Assembly (NCBI RefSeq): GCF_947498015.1
Contig: NZ_CANMIR010000008.1
Location: 62,001-126,000 of the forward strand
DNA from: an uncultured Neptuniibacter sp.
GTDB lineage: Bacteria > Pseudomonadota > Gammaproteobacteria > Pseudomonadales > Balneatricaceae
Direction of reading: 5' to 3'
Length of the DNA: 64,000 bases
Under the pieces are notes generated by a model, which worked only from the letters and a program-made list of their open reading frames with translations, was not told where the DNA came from and did no database searches. Of this stretch, positions 26,524 through 36,486 are shown piece after piece (the stretch's first letter is position 1; every line of letters starts with the position of its first letter). Both the position numbers and the translations under genes were made by a program.

Positions 26524-29397
26524 TTACTCATGGGTTACAACCGCAACCCGGATAGAATCCATTTTAAGCGTCGCCTCTGCAAGTGCATCAAGCAGCTCTG
26601 ATTCCCGCTGATCGATCGCATCGATCTCCTCCTGACGGATATTCGGGTTCACCTTAGCTAAAGCTACCAGTCTCTGCTTTTCGACACCCTGCTGCGAGAT
26701 AATTTCATCACGCGCCCCCTTGAGCAGCGCCTGTTCAGTCTCTTCAACATCAGCCTCTAACTGCCCCACCAACCGAGAGATATCTTCCCGGGTATGCTTA
26801 ACAAGGTTATACGCAACGCTTTTGCCCACTCGTTTACCCAGCGTGGCGAAATGCTGTTCAGTAATCACGGCAGTCAAATCACTTCCATTACTATCGATGA
26901 CACGTCTAACGAATGCTTCTGGCAGATAGCGCTGAAGCTGAAGTGAGCTTTCGGTGATGCTGTGTATTCTGAAAATGGCCTCAATCAGCAAACTCCCCGC
27001 TTTAAGGGGCAATAGTTTCATGGTACACAAGGCCGAGCTGCCGTAACTACCCTCCAGCATAATCTCCATCGAACCGGCCACCATCGGATGCTCCCAACTC
27101 AGGAAGTGCATATCTTCCCGGGACAGCGCCTCATTACGAAGGAATGTTGCAGTCATGCCATCTGACGGCAGTCCGGGAAAATGGTTATTTAGCATATGAT
27201 CACCCGGGTGCAGAATTACACCGTTGATACCGGTTGTCTCCTGCTCAACGCCGAAGTGATCAAAAATGCGCCCCATATAGGAAGCCAATTGTCCCGGCTG
27301 GCTGTCCTCTTCCACCGCATCCAGCAGTTTCTCAGCCGCATCTGTATCGCAGGAGTTCAACTCAAGCAATCGATCCCTTCCCTGCTGCAATTCAGATAGC
27401 AATTCATTCTGAGCGGATGAGGTCTGCGTGATCAACTGGTCAATCAGAGCATTGTTGTCCGGATGCTCCATCGCATTGTGTAACTCGTTCGCAAAACGCT
27501 GTAGCAAAACCTGACCTGTTGGACACACCTGTTCAAATGCGTTCAGCCCTTCAGCATACCAGCGCAGTAATACGGCCTGAGCGCTGTTTTCGTAATACGG
27601 CACATGAATATTGACATCTTTAACCTGACCAATACGATCAAGCCGCCCGATCCTCTGCTCTAACAGATCAGGGTTCATCGGCAGGTCAAACATCACCATA
27701 TGGTTTGCAAACTGGAAGTTACGCCCCTCACTACCGATCTCTGAGCAGATCATCAGCTGAGCACCTTGCTCACTCTCAGCAAAATAGGCCGCTGCACGAT
27801 CCCTTTCAACCAGACTCATCCCCTCATGGAAGAGCGCCGTTCGTTTACCTTCAAACAGGCGTAGCTGTTTTTCCAGTGTAATTGCGGTCTGAGCATGGGC
27901 ACAGATAACAAGTATTTTTTCACCACGGAAATCATCTAACCACTTGATCAGCCAGTCTGCCCGGTTATCTTCCAGCAGCCACGCAGACCCCACACCATCA
28001 GCAATCAATGTTTCCGGGTGAAGCTGCTGATCCATCGGCATCTCCGCAATCACATCCTGATAGGCCTTCGGCAAAGCGAGTTTGTAACTATGCAGTTTAC
28101 GCTCTGGGAAACCCTGAACACTCTCACGGGTATTTCTGAATAGGACACGCCCTGTCCCATGCTGATCCAGTAAAGACGCAACTGTCTGTGCTATCAGCTT
28201 GTCTCGCGCCTCAGAATCATCATTTTTATGTAGTTCCAGTTGATCCGCAGCCTGGTCTCCAAGATACTGATGCAGTAACTGGGTAAACGCAGGGTCGGCT
28301 AGCGCAGCATCCCAACTTTCAGGTTTCTGCAGAGTCTCGATTAACTGGTTTACACATTTGAATGCCTGCTCTTCATCAATAAATTTCTGCAGGTCATAGT
28401 AGCGATCCGGATCAAGTAACCTTAATCGAGCGAAATGACTTTCTATCCCCAGCTGTTCCGGCGTAGCCGTTAACAACAGTAATCCTTTGACATGATTTGC
28501 GAGAGTTTCAATGCAGCTGTAGGCATGACTGGGACCCTCCTCACTCCAACCAAGGTGGTGAGCTTCATCCACCACCAACAGATCCCACCCCGCACCTACT
28601 GCTTGTTTCAGGCGCTGCTCATCACGCGTGAACAGTGATAACGGTGAGAGCACCAGCTGTGCTGATTCAAAAGCATTGCCCTCAGCATCTGCACAGCGTC
28701 CCTCATCAATAATCGAGAAAAACAGGTTGAAGCGCCTCATCATCTCGACCAGCCACTGGTGTATCAGGCTGTCAGGAACGACAATCATTACGCGCTTCGC
28801 CAATCCAGCCACAAGCTGCTGATGAAGTATTAAGCCAGCCTCAATTGTCTTACCTAAACCCACTTCATCCGCTAAAAGCACTCGTGGTGATGTACGTTTA
28901 CCCACCTCGGATGCGATATAGAACTGATGCGGAAGAAACTGCACACGTGGACCAATAAGCCCATACGCGGCTGAATTTTGGTGTTTATGCTGTAGTCTGA
29001 GCGTTTCCTGGCGTAACTCAAACTCACGTAGTTTATCAATCTGGCCTGCAAATAAACGCTCATAAGGTTTGCTAAAATGTACAGCACTTTCCAACATCGC
29101 CTCATGGATAACCTGTTCATTACCCTCAGCATCATCTCCCAGATAGATCACGCAACCGGAACTATATTCGTGCTGGGTCACTGTTAAGGCAACACCTTCA
29201 TCATCACGAATATAATCACCTACCGGATAAACAATTCGGCTCAGTGGGGCATTACTCTGAGCATAAGTGCGCTCTTCACCAATTGCGGGAAACATCAGGG
29301 TAACTTGACGATTAGCCAATTCTGTCACTACACCTAAACCAAGTTCTGCTTCTGTGTAGCTATACCAACGCTGGCCAATCTGAAATTCTTCGGTCAT
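26524..29397 (-). CDS. rapA: RNA polymerase-associated ATPase RapA
   Basis: 957 residues, the usual RapA length. Two N-terminal Tudor-like domains (GQRWYSYTEAELGLGVV) are followed by a Swi2/Snf2 ATPase: Walker A DEVGLGKTIEAGLI, DEAH as LLVVDEAHHLGW, motif VI RIGRLDRIGQ, and the RapA-specific C-terminal region. It binds RNA polymerase and promotes its recycling after transcription. Monocistronic, ending in the duplicated terminator. Confidence 0.96.
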   Translation of the reverse strand: MTEEFQIGQRWYSYTEAELGLGVVTELANRQVTLMFPAIGEERTYAQSNAPLSRIVYPVGDYIRDDEGVALTVTQHEYSSGCVIYLGDDAEGNEQVIHEAMLESAVHFSKPYERLFAGQIDKLREFELRQETLRLQHKHQNSAAYGLIGPRVQFLPHQFYIASEVGKRTSPRVLLADEVGLGKTIEAGLILHQQLVAGLAKRVMIVVPDSLIHQWLVEMMRRFNLFFSIIDEGRCADAEGNAFESAQLVLSPLSLFTRDEQRLKQAVGAGWDLLVVDEAHHLGWSEEGPSHAYSCIETLANHVKGLLLLTATPEQLGIESHFARLRLLDPDRYYDLQKFIDEEQAFKCVNQLIETLQKPESWDAALADPAFTQLLHQYLGDQAADQLELHKNDDSEARDKLIAQTVASLLDQHGTGRVLFRNTRESVQGFPERKLHSYKLALPKAYQDVIAEMPMDQQLHPETLIADGVGSAWLLEDNRADWLIKWLDDFRGEKILVICAHAQTAITLEKQLRLFEGKRTALFHEGMSLVERDRAAAYFAESEQGAQLMICSEIGSEGRNFQFANHMVMFDLPMNPDLLEQRIGRLDRIGQVKDVNIHVPYYENSAQAVLLRWYAEGLNAFEQVCPTGQVLLQRFANELHNAMEHPDNNALIDQLITQTSSAQNELLSELQQGRDRLLELNSCDTDAAEKLLDAVEEDSQPGQLASYMGRIFDHFGVEQETTGINGVILHPGDHMLNNHFPGLPSDGMTATFLRNEALSREDMHFLSWEHPMVAGSMEIMLEGSYGSSALCTMKLLPLKAGSLLIEAIFRIHSITESSLQLQRYLPEAFVRRVIDSNGSDLTAVITEQHFATLGKRVGKSVAYNLVKHTREDISRLVGQLEADVEETEQALLKGARDEIISQQGVEKQRLVALAKVNPNIRQEEIDAIDQRESELLDALAEATLKMDSIRVAVVTHE

Positions 29398-29544
29398 TAA
29401 AAAATCGCTTACTCAGGCTATAAAAAGAGCTGGGCATGATAGGCAGTTAAACAACGAAAGCCAAACAGTTTTCAGCTTTTCTAAATATTAGTTGGGGTTA
29501 TACTTATCGCAAACCAAAACAATGGATTCGAGGAGTGTTAGCGT

Positions 29545-30036
29545 ATGGAGTTACTACGTTTTTTGGTCGCATTTGCTCTCATATTAACCGTTCAGGCCTG
29601 CAGCAACACTCCACATCATAAGAACGCCAGATCATCCCTACTTACTTTACCTGAATCTCCAATATCAGAAGCGCTTTTACGTCACCATCAACAGTGGCAG
29701 GGGACCCCCTATCTACTGGGTGGAGATAATCGTAAAGGAATCGATTGCTCTGCATTTACCCAAAACACTTTCAGAGAGCAGTTTGGAATTGAAATTCCCA
29801 GAACAACCTTGACGCAATTAGCGTATGGGGACACCGTTGCAAAGCATCAACTGAAACCGGGTGATCTTGTTTTCTTCAAAACCACAGCTAATAAACAGCG
29901 GCACGTTGGCATCTATCTGGAACAGCAGATTTTTCTTCATGCTTCAACCAGTCAGGGCGTCACTCTGAGTCGACTGGATAACCCATACTGGGCTTCACAC
30001 TACTGGACCGCCAGACGCATAAAAGCCCTGAAGTGA
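29545..30036 (+). CDS. NlpC/P60 family lipoprotein endopeptidase
   Basis: 163 residues. A signal peptide ends in a lipobox (LTVQAC, lipidated C19), followed by an NlpC/P60 domain with catalytic C68 (GIDCSAF), H119 (RHVGIYL) and H131 (LHAST). Such proteins cut peptide cross-links in peptidoglycan (Spr/MepS-like). GAGGAG nine bases before ATG 29545 supports the start. Divergent from rapA. Confidence 0.92.
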   Translation: MELLRFLVAFALILTVQACSNTPHHKNARSSLLTLPESPISEALLRHHQQWQGTPYLLGGDNRKGIDCSAFTQNTFREQFGIEIPRTTLTQLAYGDTVAKHQLKPGDLVFFKTTANKQRHVGIYLEQQIFLHASTSQGVTLSRLDNPYWASHYWTARRIKALK

Positions 30037-30045
30037 TCAGGGCTT
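30023..30045 (-). terminator. Hairpin between NlpC gene and lhgO
   Basis: Stem AAGCCCTGA / TCAGGGCTT with a five-base loop spanning the NlpC stop codon. On the minus strand it is followed by TTTTATG, so it can end the lhgO transcript. It is preceded by a second hairpin at 30067-30093. Confidence 0.65.
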
Positions 30046-30066
30046 ACTCAAAAAGCAGGAAACTAC

Positions 30067-30093
30067 AGTGAGTTAGTCTGTCACTAACTCACT
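30067..30093 (-). repeat. Inverted repeat spanning the lhgO stop
   Basis: Perfect 10-base arms AGTGAGTTAG and CTAACTCACT separated by seven bases. It covers the last codons and stop of lhgO. It may stabilise the mRNA end or assist termination together with the hairpin 22 bases downstream. Confidence 0.6.
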
Positions 30094-31293
30094 CAGTTTT
30101 TCTACTATATGATTCCCAATCGGGATAGCAGAAGTCGCCGCAGGTGAAGGTGCATTACACACTGCTAACGCCCTTGAGGTGTTCATAAACAGAAAATCAT
30201 CGACAATATCACCGTTGCGCGACACTGCCTGAGCACGGATACCTGCCGGGTAAGGTTTCATATCCTCTTTCTCAAGCTTAGGGCAGTACTTCTGAACTAA
30301 CTTCAGATAACCCGATTTCGAGATCGAGTTCTTCAGTTCAGCCATACTGGCTTTAAAGTGCTTACATAGCAGTTTAATCATTCCCGGGTAAGTCAGCATT
30401 TCGAAGCTGTCTTTCAGACTGATCTCTGTCTTTTTGTAGCCTTCACGCTTAAACGCTACCACCGCATTAGGACCTACGGTCACGGTTCCGTCTATCATAC
30501 GGGTCAAATGCACACCCAGAAACGGCAGATCAGGATCCGGTATCGGGTAGATGAGATGATTCACAATATCATTATGCTGCTCACCCAGAAGGAAATACTC
30601 ACCTCTGAAGGGAATGATTCTGAAATCAGGCTCCATGCCCATCAGCTCAGCCATACGGTCAGATTGTAACCCCGCACAACTCACCACATACTTCGCTTGA
30701 ATACGCCCAGAGGTTGTAAACACAGTTATGCGGTCAACAAACTCCTCAAACGCCGTAACCCGGGTATTAAACATCACGGTTCCACCAGCTTCCTCAATCA
30801 ACTCTCCCATTCGAGCTGAAATCCGGGTGTAATCGACGATGCCGGTAGAGGGAACAAATATTGCTCCCACCCCGGTAATATTGGGTTCACGCTGTTTCAA
30901 CTGCTGCTCATCAAGAACCGCAATCTCAATCCCGTTTTCAGCACAGCGTCCTACCAAACCCTGCATCCGCTCTAACTCAACCGAGTTTGTCGCAACTAAT
31001 AGCTTGCCGCACTCATCAAACGCAATATCGTGCTCTCGACAAAATGCTTTAGTCGCCACATTGCCTTCACGACAAAACTTCGCTTTTAAACTACCTGGCT
31101 TGTAATAAACACCCGCGTGAATAACACCTGAATTATGTCCTGTCTGGTGCTGGGCTGCACTGGACTCTTTCTCTATGACCAACACTGAACGACCGGGGTA
31201 TTTTTGTTGCAACTGCCAAGCCGTCGACATTCCTAAAATACCGCCACCAATGACGACAAAATCAAACATTTTGTTCTTAGATCTATCTGTCAC
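30073..31293 (-). CDS. lhgO: L-2-hydroxyglutarate oxidase
   Basis: 406 residues. FAD-binding Rossmann motif VVIGGGILGMSTAWQLQ at the N-terminus, then HNSGVIHAGVYYKPGSLKA, which is typical of LhgO, and C-terminal PYPAGIRAQAVSR with HIVEKL near the end. LhgO oxidises L-2-hydroxyglutarate to 2-oxoglutarate at the inner membrane, passing electrons to quinone. GTG 31293 has AAGG at fair spacing; ATG 31269 is an alternative. It follows the TRAP permease gene by 29 bases, so it is likely the last gene of that operon, which points to the transporter's substrate. Confidence 0.9.
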   Translation of the reverse strand: MTDRSKNKMFDFVVIGGGILGMSTAWQLQQKYPGRSVLVIEKESSAAQHQTGHNSGVIHAGVYYKPGSLKAKFCREGNVATKAFCREHDIAFDECGKLLVATNSVELERMQGLVGRCAENGIEIAVLDEQQLKQREPNITGVGAIFVPSTGIVDYTRISARMGELIEEAGGTVMFNTRVTAFEEFVDRITVFTTSGRIQAKYVVSCAGLQSDRMAELMGMEPDFRIIPFRGEYFLLGEQHNDIVNHLIYPIPDPDLPFLGVHLTRMIDGTVTVGPNAVVAFKREGYKKTEISLKDSFEMLTYPGMIKLLCKHFKASMAELKNSISKSGYLKLVQKYCPKLEKEDMKPYPAGIRAQAVSRNGDIVDDFLFMNTSRALAVCNAPSPAATSAIPIGNHIVEKLSELVTD

Positions 31294-31322
31294 GTTAACT
31301 ACCTTAAATCTTCAAAAATAAT

Positions 31323-33461
31323 TCAAACTGACACGCTGGCTGCATCACCGGTTTTGCGGTTCCAGATAAACAACAGCAGAAACAGCACGACTGCAGCAAT
31401 ATTGATGGCTATTACACCATGAGGCCAGAGTAGTGCCAGGGCTAATGCACCACATAAGAGGCGTAACAGAAGATTAAGACGATTCTCCAGATACCCCTCC
31501 ATAAAACCGACAAACGCATACAAACCGAAAACTGCAAAGATAAAGATACCCATCACCTCAACCGCCGTTCCACCAATAAAATTGGTATAGGCAAAGAGTA
31601 ACGGAACGATGTACAAACCTTTAGCGACTTTCCAGGCTGTAAAACCGGTCGCCATCGGGGGGGTTTTGGCAATAGCAGCGGCAGCAAATGCCGTCAGACA
31701 TACCGGTGGAGTAACATTAGAATCCTGCGACAACCAGAAAATTATCATGTGTGCTGACAGCAGAATCATTGCCAGTACCTCAGGGGCCATCGCCTGCTCT
31801 AACAACTGCCCTTTGAAATCGGTTGGCACCATTGCTAACAACGCCTTAGCATCCACCTCAGACATAGGAGCTGATAACAGGCTCACCTTCTCCATATCCA
31901 CTAACATAAAGATGGTTCGTGCGGCCTCCGGCAAAGTACCAGAGATCATCAGGTCTAGCAGACGGCTCTCAGCCATCAGATTATAGAGCGCTGGGGCAGA
32001 CAAGGTTGCCAAAACGATATAGGCTGCCGTCACCGGTAGCCCCATACCCAGAATCAGGGACGCCAGAGCAACCAGTACCAGTGTAATAAAGAGGCTACCA
32101 CCCGCCCACTCAGTTACCATCAGCGAGAAGGTATTCCCAATACCAGTCATCGCCACAACATTAACCACCAGACCGACCGAGATAAGTAGCATCGCTGTCG
32201 TGGCCATATTTTTTGAGCCCTGAGAAAGCGCATCAAGAATATCTTTCACACCCATAGGGTGCTTCGAGAGCCAGGATGAGACCACGACCGAAATAATTGA
32301 GAAACCCGCAGCATAGGTTGGTGTAAATCCATAGATAAGCAGACACACCAGCACCACCAGAGGAAGCAGAAAGTGCCATCCCTCTTTAAATACCTCTCCA
32401 AACGAGCGCGTGTCTAATTCAACTGCATGGGCATGACTGCGCTTAGCCTCAACCCGTACAAAAAAGCCAACAGAAAGGAAATAAAGCAGCGCGGGCAGTG
32501 CCGCAATTGCAATGATATCCAGATAAGATATTTGGGTATAAGAAGCCATAATAAATGCCCCTGCACCCATCACCGGTGGCATTAGCTGGCCACCCGTCGA
32601 TGCTGCGGCTTCCACACCGGCAGCAAATCTGGCAGGAAAACCCGCTTTCTGCATCAAAGGAATGGTAATGACACCGGTAGACACTGTGTTGGCAACGGAA
32701 GAACCTGAGACAGATCCCATCAATCCAGAACCCATCACTGCAACAAATCCAGGCCCACCGACAAAGCGACCTGCTGCGCAGCGGGAAAGATCAATAATAA
32801 AATCTCCAGCACCCGACTTCACCAGAAATGCGCCAAAGAGAATAAACATAAACACGTAGGTCCAGGAGATACGGGCGATCTGACCAAACATACCTTCTGA
32901 AGAGAAATAGGAGCGGTAGAGCAGTGTTTCCAGACTTAAACCGGCAAACCCAAAGATGCCATCGACATATTGCCCCCACCAAAAAACGTAGGTGAGAGCA
33001 GCCAGTATCATGCATGGAATAAACCAGCCCGTAGTGCGCCGAGCCATTTCCAGTGCGATAAAAATAGCACAGATAGAAAACACCCAATCCCACTGGGCAA
33101 ACTTCACACCCCGATCATAGAGCGCATCTTCGAAACCAATCAGGTAGAGCGTGCAGACTACCGCCGCCAGCCCAACCAATATATCCAGTAGCAGTGACAG
33201 CTTTCGATGATATGCCTTCTGGCTTTTATACATCGGAACCATCAGGGCACACATCAGCGCAAAGCCACCGAAATGGATTGCTGACACATAGAGTTCAGAC
33301 CATGTTCCAAGTGTATTGAAATAGATATGCGCTAAGGCAAAAAGTACACCGATCCAATAGATGAAACGACCGGTAATCGATTTTTCTGGGCGTTGAATCA
33401 GCTCCAGACTTTTAAGCTTTTCACTGACCTCTTGATCGGTGACAGTGGTTTCGGTAGCCAT
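31323..33461 (-). CDS. TRAP transporter fused permease (4TM-12TM), TAXI type
   Basis: 712 residues with about 17-19 membrane helices. The N-terminal third is the small (DctQ-like) subunit, fused to the large (DctM-like) subunit, whose signature segments are GSGLMGSVSGSSVANTVSTG, EAAASTGGQLMPPVMGAGAF and GMGLPVTAAYIVLATL. Fused permeases of this kind work with TAXI-family binding proteins; the upstream gene encodes one. TRAP systems import organic acids using the sodium gradient. Confidence 0.95.
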   Translation of the reverse strand: MATETTVTDQEVSEKLKSLELIQRPEKSITGRFIYWIGVLFALAHIYFNTLGTWSELYVSAIHFGGFALMCALMVPMYKSQKAYHRKLSLLLDILVGLAAVVCTLYLIGFEDALYDRGVKFAQWDWVFSICAIFIALEMARRTTGWFIPCMILAALTYVFWWGQYVDGIFGFAGLSLETLLYRSYFSSEGMFGQIARISWTYVFMFILFGAFLVKSGAGDFIIDLSRCAAGRFVGGPGFVAVMGSGLMGSVSGSSVANTVSTGVITIPLMQKAGFPARFAAGVEAAASTGGQLMPPVMGAGAFIMASYTQISYLDIIAIAALPALLYFLSVGFFVRVEAKRSHAHAVELDTRSFGEVFKEGWHFLLPLVVLVCLLIYGFTPTYAAGFSIISVVVSSWLSKHPMGVKDILDALSQGSKNMATTAMLLISVGLVVNVVAMTGIGNTFSLMVTEWAGGSLFITLVLVALASLILGMGLPVTAAYIVLATLSAPALYNLMAESRLLDLMISGTLPEAARTIFMLVDMEKVSLLSAPMSEVDAKALLAMVPTDFKGQLLEQAMAPEVLAMILLSAHMIIFWLSQDSNVTPPVCLTAFAAAAIAKTPPMATGFTAWKVAKGLYIVPLLFAYTNFIGGTAVEVMGIFIFAVFGLYAFVGFMEGYLENRLNLLLRLLCGALALALLWPHGVIAINIAAVVLFLLLFIWNRKTGDAASVSV

Positions 33462-33622
33462 ACTAAGCTCGCTCGCAACTGTTATTCATCCAAACGAACA
33501 ATCTGTTTCAGGAGAACCTGAAGCAATAGAGGGATCGCTGGAGAGAAAAACGATGGATAGGTGGTGCAGACCGCAACCTCGCTGGTAGTTGAGTCTGCAC
33601 CGGTTCGAACACAGGATTGTGC

Positions 33623-33665
33623 GAGGAACCCTTCTAAGACAATCAATAGCCTGTATAGGTTCCTC
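33623..33665 (-). repeat. Inverted repeat between TRAP genes
   Basis: Eight-base arms GAGGAACC and GGTTCCTC separated by 27 bases, within the 229-base gap between the binding-protein and permease genes. Such intercistronic hairpins often stabilise the upstream binding-protein mRNA and lower permease expression (inference). No gene was found in the gap. Confidence 0.45.
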
Positions 33666-33690
33666 AATTCAACACACGGAATAAGATGCC

Positions 33691-34719
33691 TTAGTTGGCA
33701 ATCAGGTGCACTGGAATATCAATCCCCTGCTCTTTATAAAAACGAGCAGCACCCGGATGCAGAGGCACCGGTAATCCTGCAATCGCCTTCTCAACAGACA
33801 TCGCTTTAGTTGCTTTATGGATTCCATTCAGGAATGGTAAGTTTTCATAGATTGTTTTAGTCAGTAGATACACGTCCTCTTCTGACACGCTATCACGTAC
33901 GGCCAGGAAATTTGGCTGAGCCATAGTATTGATATCTTTTGTCTGACCCGGATAGGTATTCGCAGGGATCACATAACGTGTCCAAAGCTTGTAACCGCCG
34001 TTAGCGTCTTTGATCTGCTGATCTGAGAAATCCAGAACGTTAATATCACTGCCCAATGCTGCATACGCGCGGGTGATTGCTGAGGTAGGGACACCGGAAG
34101 GAATATTCATCCCCTCAATCGTACCGTTTTGTAGTGCATCTGCCGAAGCACCGTAACCCATATGAGCAAGATTGAACCCATCAGGGTTTACACCCAGATT
34201 ACCCAGAATTGTTCGGCCTGAACCTTCCGTACCTGAATTTTTCTTGCCGATTGAAAATTTCTTGCCCATCAATCCATTGATATCATCAATGGTTCCACTC
34301 TTAACAAAATCACTCTTAACAACAAACTGCTCAACGTTCTGCCAGAGCATTGTCACTGAGCGGAGGCTTTTAATCGCGCCGCTCTCTTTCAAACGACCTT
34401 CGCCATTCCAGGCCCAGGCACCATATAATCCCTGCAAAATAGCGAACTGCGCTTCGTTTTCATTAATCAATTTTACATTTTCACCCGAGCCCGCAGAGTT
34501 GATAGCAGACATTGAGATCTTATGCTTGGGTTCAAGCTTTACTTTAGTTAGCGTTGCTAAAGCAACACCCACAGGATAATAAGTACCCCCCGTGGACGCG
34601 GTCGCCAGAATATAGGAACGTTTCTCTGCTGCCTGAACCATACCGGCTGTGCCGATCGCCGTCGTCATGGCCAGTGCCAGTCCCATTCCTTTAATAAAAG
34701 TGCGTTTTGTTATTGTCAT
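33691..34719 (-). CDS. TAXI-family TRAP solute-binding protein
   Basis: 342 residues. The signal peptide includes TKRTFIKG, close to a Tat motif but with KR, and is cut near VQAAEK. The mature start ILATASTGGTYYPVGVALA is the TAXI-family glycine-rich signature; EGSGRTILGNLG and GMNIPSGVPTSAI follow. It captures substrate in the periplasm and delivers it to the fused permease. Characterised TAXI proteins bind glutamate or dicarboxylates; the oxidase gene downstream makes a C5 hydroxy acid plausible. Preceded by a sigma-54 promoter. Confidence 0.94.
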   Translation of the reverse strand: MTITKRTFIKGMGLALAMTTAIGTAGMVQAAEKRSYILATASTGGTYYPVGVALATLTKVKLEPKHKISMSAINSAGSGENVKLINENEAQFAILQGLYGAWAWNGEGRLKESGAIKSLRSVTMLWQNVEQFVVKSDFVKSGTIDDINGLMGKKFSIGKKNSGTEGSGRTILGNLGVNPDGFNLAHMGYGASADALQNGTIEGMNIPSGVPTSAITRAYAALGSDINVLDFSDQQIKDANGGYKLWTRYVIPANTYPGQTKDINTMAQPNFLAVRDSVSEEDVYLLTKTIYENLPFLNGIHKATKAMSVEKAIAGLPVPLHPGAARFYKEQGIDIPVHLIAN

Positions 34720-35082
34720 CCTCTTTACCTTCTAAGTCTGAGGTTTTTATTAAAATTTAGTAACGACTTAGTAATAGCAATACTAATGCCAACAAAATAA
34801 AGAAAAAAATAACCATTAAATATCAATAGGTTACAGAAGACACCATCATAAAGGAAGCGATAAATAAGCAAGAAACCGCCTATCAGGGCTAAAATCACTA
34901 AGCAAAAAGATGCTCATTTTAGTTTGATCGAGGATGTATAAGCCGTAATACAGGTCACCATGAGCCAGAATTGAGCGCTAAACCCCTACATAAATCGCAT
35001 AGGCAAAAAACTGCCTACCAATACAGCAGGCCCGATCAAGAGTGCGCTAAGCGCGCTTTATGAGACACAAAGAGCTCTACCT
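34720..35082. other. Intergenic region upstream of TAXI binding protein
   Basis: 363 bases between the DctD-like gene stop and the binding-protein gene, both on the minus strand. It holds the -24/-12 promoter at 34775-34792. The part from about 34800 to 35000 is AT-rich and is where activator sites would be expected; I could not identify a convincing tandem palindrome. No coding frame seen. Confidence 0.5.
34775..34792 (-). promoter_or_regulatory. Sigma-54 (-24/-12) promoter
   Basis: On the minus strand the site reads TTGGCATTAGTATTGCTA. It has GG at -24 (34789-34790) and GC at -12 (34777-34778) with exactly ten bases between, in the context TGGCA-N6-TTGC, very close to the RpoN consensus. 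The transcript would start near 34766, leaving a leader of about 47 bases before the binding-protein ATG. The gene cluster next to it encodes a sigma-54 activator. Confidence 0.8.
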
Positions 35083-36486
35083 CTACTCATCCCCCTGATG
35101 GGTAAAGTCATTTCTGGAGATACCGTACTTTGCCATCTTCTGATTTAACGTTCGGCGCGGCAGGTCCAGCAACTCCATAACGGCTTTAATATTTCCCTGC
35201 TCCGATTCCAGCGCATGTCGGATAACCTCCGCCTCAAAAGCTGCAACCTGTATCGATAAAGGCTGATTCAGATCGGTATTCAGGAACGACCCCTGCAGAC
35301 TTTTATCATCTGGGAACAAAATATCTGAAACTGACACGCGCTTATCCAGAGCGTAGCGCATTGCGATATTTTTTAACTCACGTACATTCCCTGGCCATTG
35401 ATAGCTCTGCAGCGTACGTATATCGTTCTCTGGAAGAATACGCTTCTCACATTGATGGTCTTCAGAGGTCATTCTCACATAATGCTCAAACAACAATGGA
35501 ACATCTTCTGACCGATCCCGCAGGGGAGGAATATAAAGCTGCGATACGTTCAATCGGTAAAACAGATCCTCACGGAAAGATTCATCTTCACGCAGATCGG
35601 TTTTGGCCGCAGCGATGACCCGAAGGTCAACTTCAATAGGCTCATTGCCACCTAAACGCTCAATCACTCCCTCCTGTAGTGCACGAAGCAGTTTAATCTG
35701 CAGATGCAGCGGCATACTTTCTATCTCGTCCAGAAACAGTGTGCCCCCATTTGCGTATTCAAATTTTCCGATGCGCCGCTTTGCAGCTCCCGTAAATGCG
35801 CCCGCTTCATGACCAAACAACTCGCTTTCAATCAAAGATTCAGGAATCGCACCACAGTTAATCGGGACAAAATGCCCTTTCTGACGGTGACTGAACTGGT
35901 GTAACGATTGCGCCACCAACTCTTTGCCAGTACCTGTTTCACCATAGATAATGACATTGGTATCCAGCTCACCCAACGTTATTATCTCCTGCTTTAAGCG
36001 CTGAATCGCCGGCGAGATTCCGATAAGGCGACTATCTATTCCACTGGCAGAAGATAGGTGTTGCTGCAACCGAAGGTTCTCCAGCATCAACCTTCGTTTT
36101 TCACATGCCCTCTGGATTGTTTCGACAAGACGCTCCGGATTGAACGGTTTTTCGATAAAGTCATATGCCCCCTTGCGCATCGCCCCGATCGCCATATCCA
36201 CATCACCATGACCGGTTACCAGCACAACGGGTAATCCCGGAACAATATCCAGAATCTCCTCCATCAGCTCAAGACCATCTTTCTCCGGCATTTTTACATC
36301 ACTGACAACGACGCCAGGAAAAACCTCAGACACATGAGTTAAAGCCTGGGCCGCACCGTCACAACCGATCACATCAAAACCTGCCATCTGTAGCCACTTC
36401 TCGGTTGAGCGGCGCACCATAGCCTCATCATCCACCAGTAAAACCAACCCTCTCGAGGGTTGCTCAGTTCTCCTGATATCAACCAT
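35083..36486 (-). CDS. DctD-like sigma-54-dependent response regulator
   Basis: About 467 residues from ATG 36486, chosen because CGGGAGAAG lies just before it; it overlaps the kinase stop by eight bases, so translation is coupled. A receiver domain (LLVDDE, acceptor Asp in [12 protein letters not shown], Lys in IEKPF) precedes an AAA+ sigma-54 activation domain: Walker A GETGTGKE, the sigma-54 loop GAFTGA, Walker [15 protein letters not shown] Fis-type helix-turn-helix is at the C-terminus ([20 protein letters not shown]). It should activate the sigma-54 promoter of the TRAP operon. Confidence 0.94.
   Translation of the reverse strand: MVDIRRTEQPSRGLVLLVDDEAMVRRSTEKWLQMAGFDVIGCDGAAQALTHVSEVFPGVVVSDVKMPEKDGLELMEEILDIVPGLPVVLVTGHGDVDMAIGAMRKGAYDFIEKPFNPERLVETIQRACEKRRLMLENLRLQQHLSSASGIDSRLIGISPAIQRLKQEIITLGELDTNVIIYGETGTGKELVAQSLHQFSHRQKGHFVPINCGAIPESLIESELFGHEAGAFTGAAKRRIGKFEYANGGTLFLDEIESMPLHLQIKLLRALQEGVIERLGGNEPIEVDLRVIAAAKTDLREDESFREDLFYRLNVSQLYIPPLRDRSEDVPLLFEHYVRMTSEDHQCEKRILPENDIRTLQSYQWPGNVRELKNIAMRYALDKRVSVSDILFPDDKSLQGSFLNTDLNQPLSIQVAAFEAEVIRHALESEQGNIKAVMELLDLPRRTLNQKMAKYGISRNDFTHQGDE

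Noticed and set aside
33482..33667. 61-codon minus-strand frame between the TRAP genes
   Set aside because: No family features; contains the intercistronic inverted repeat. Treated as untranslated spacer.
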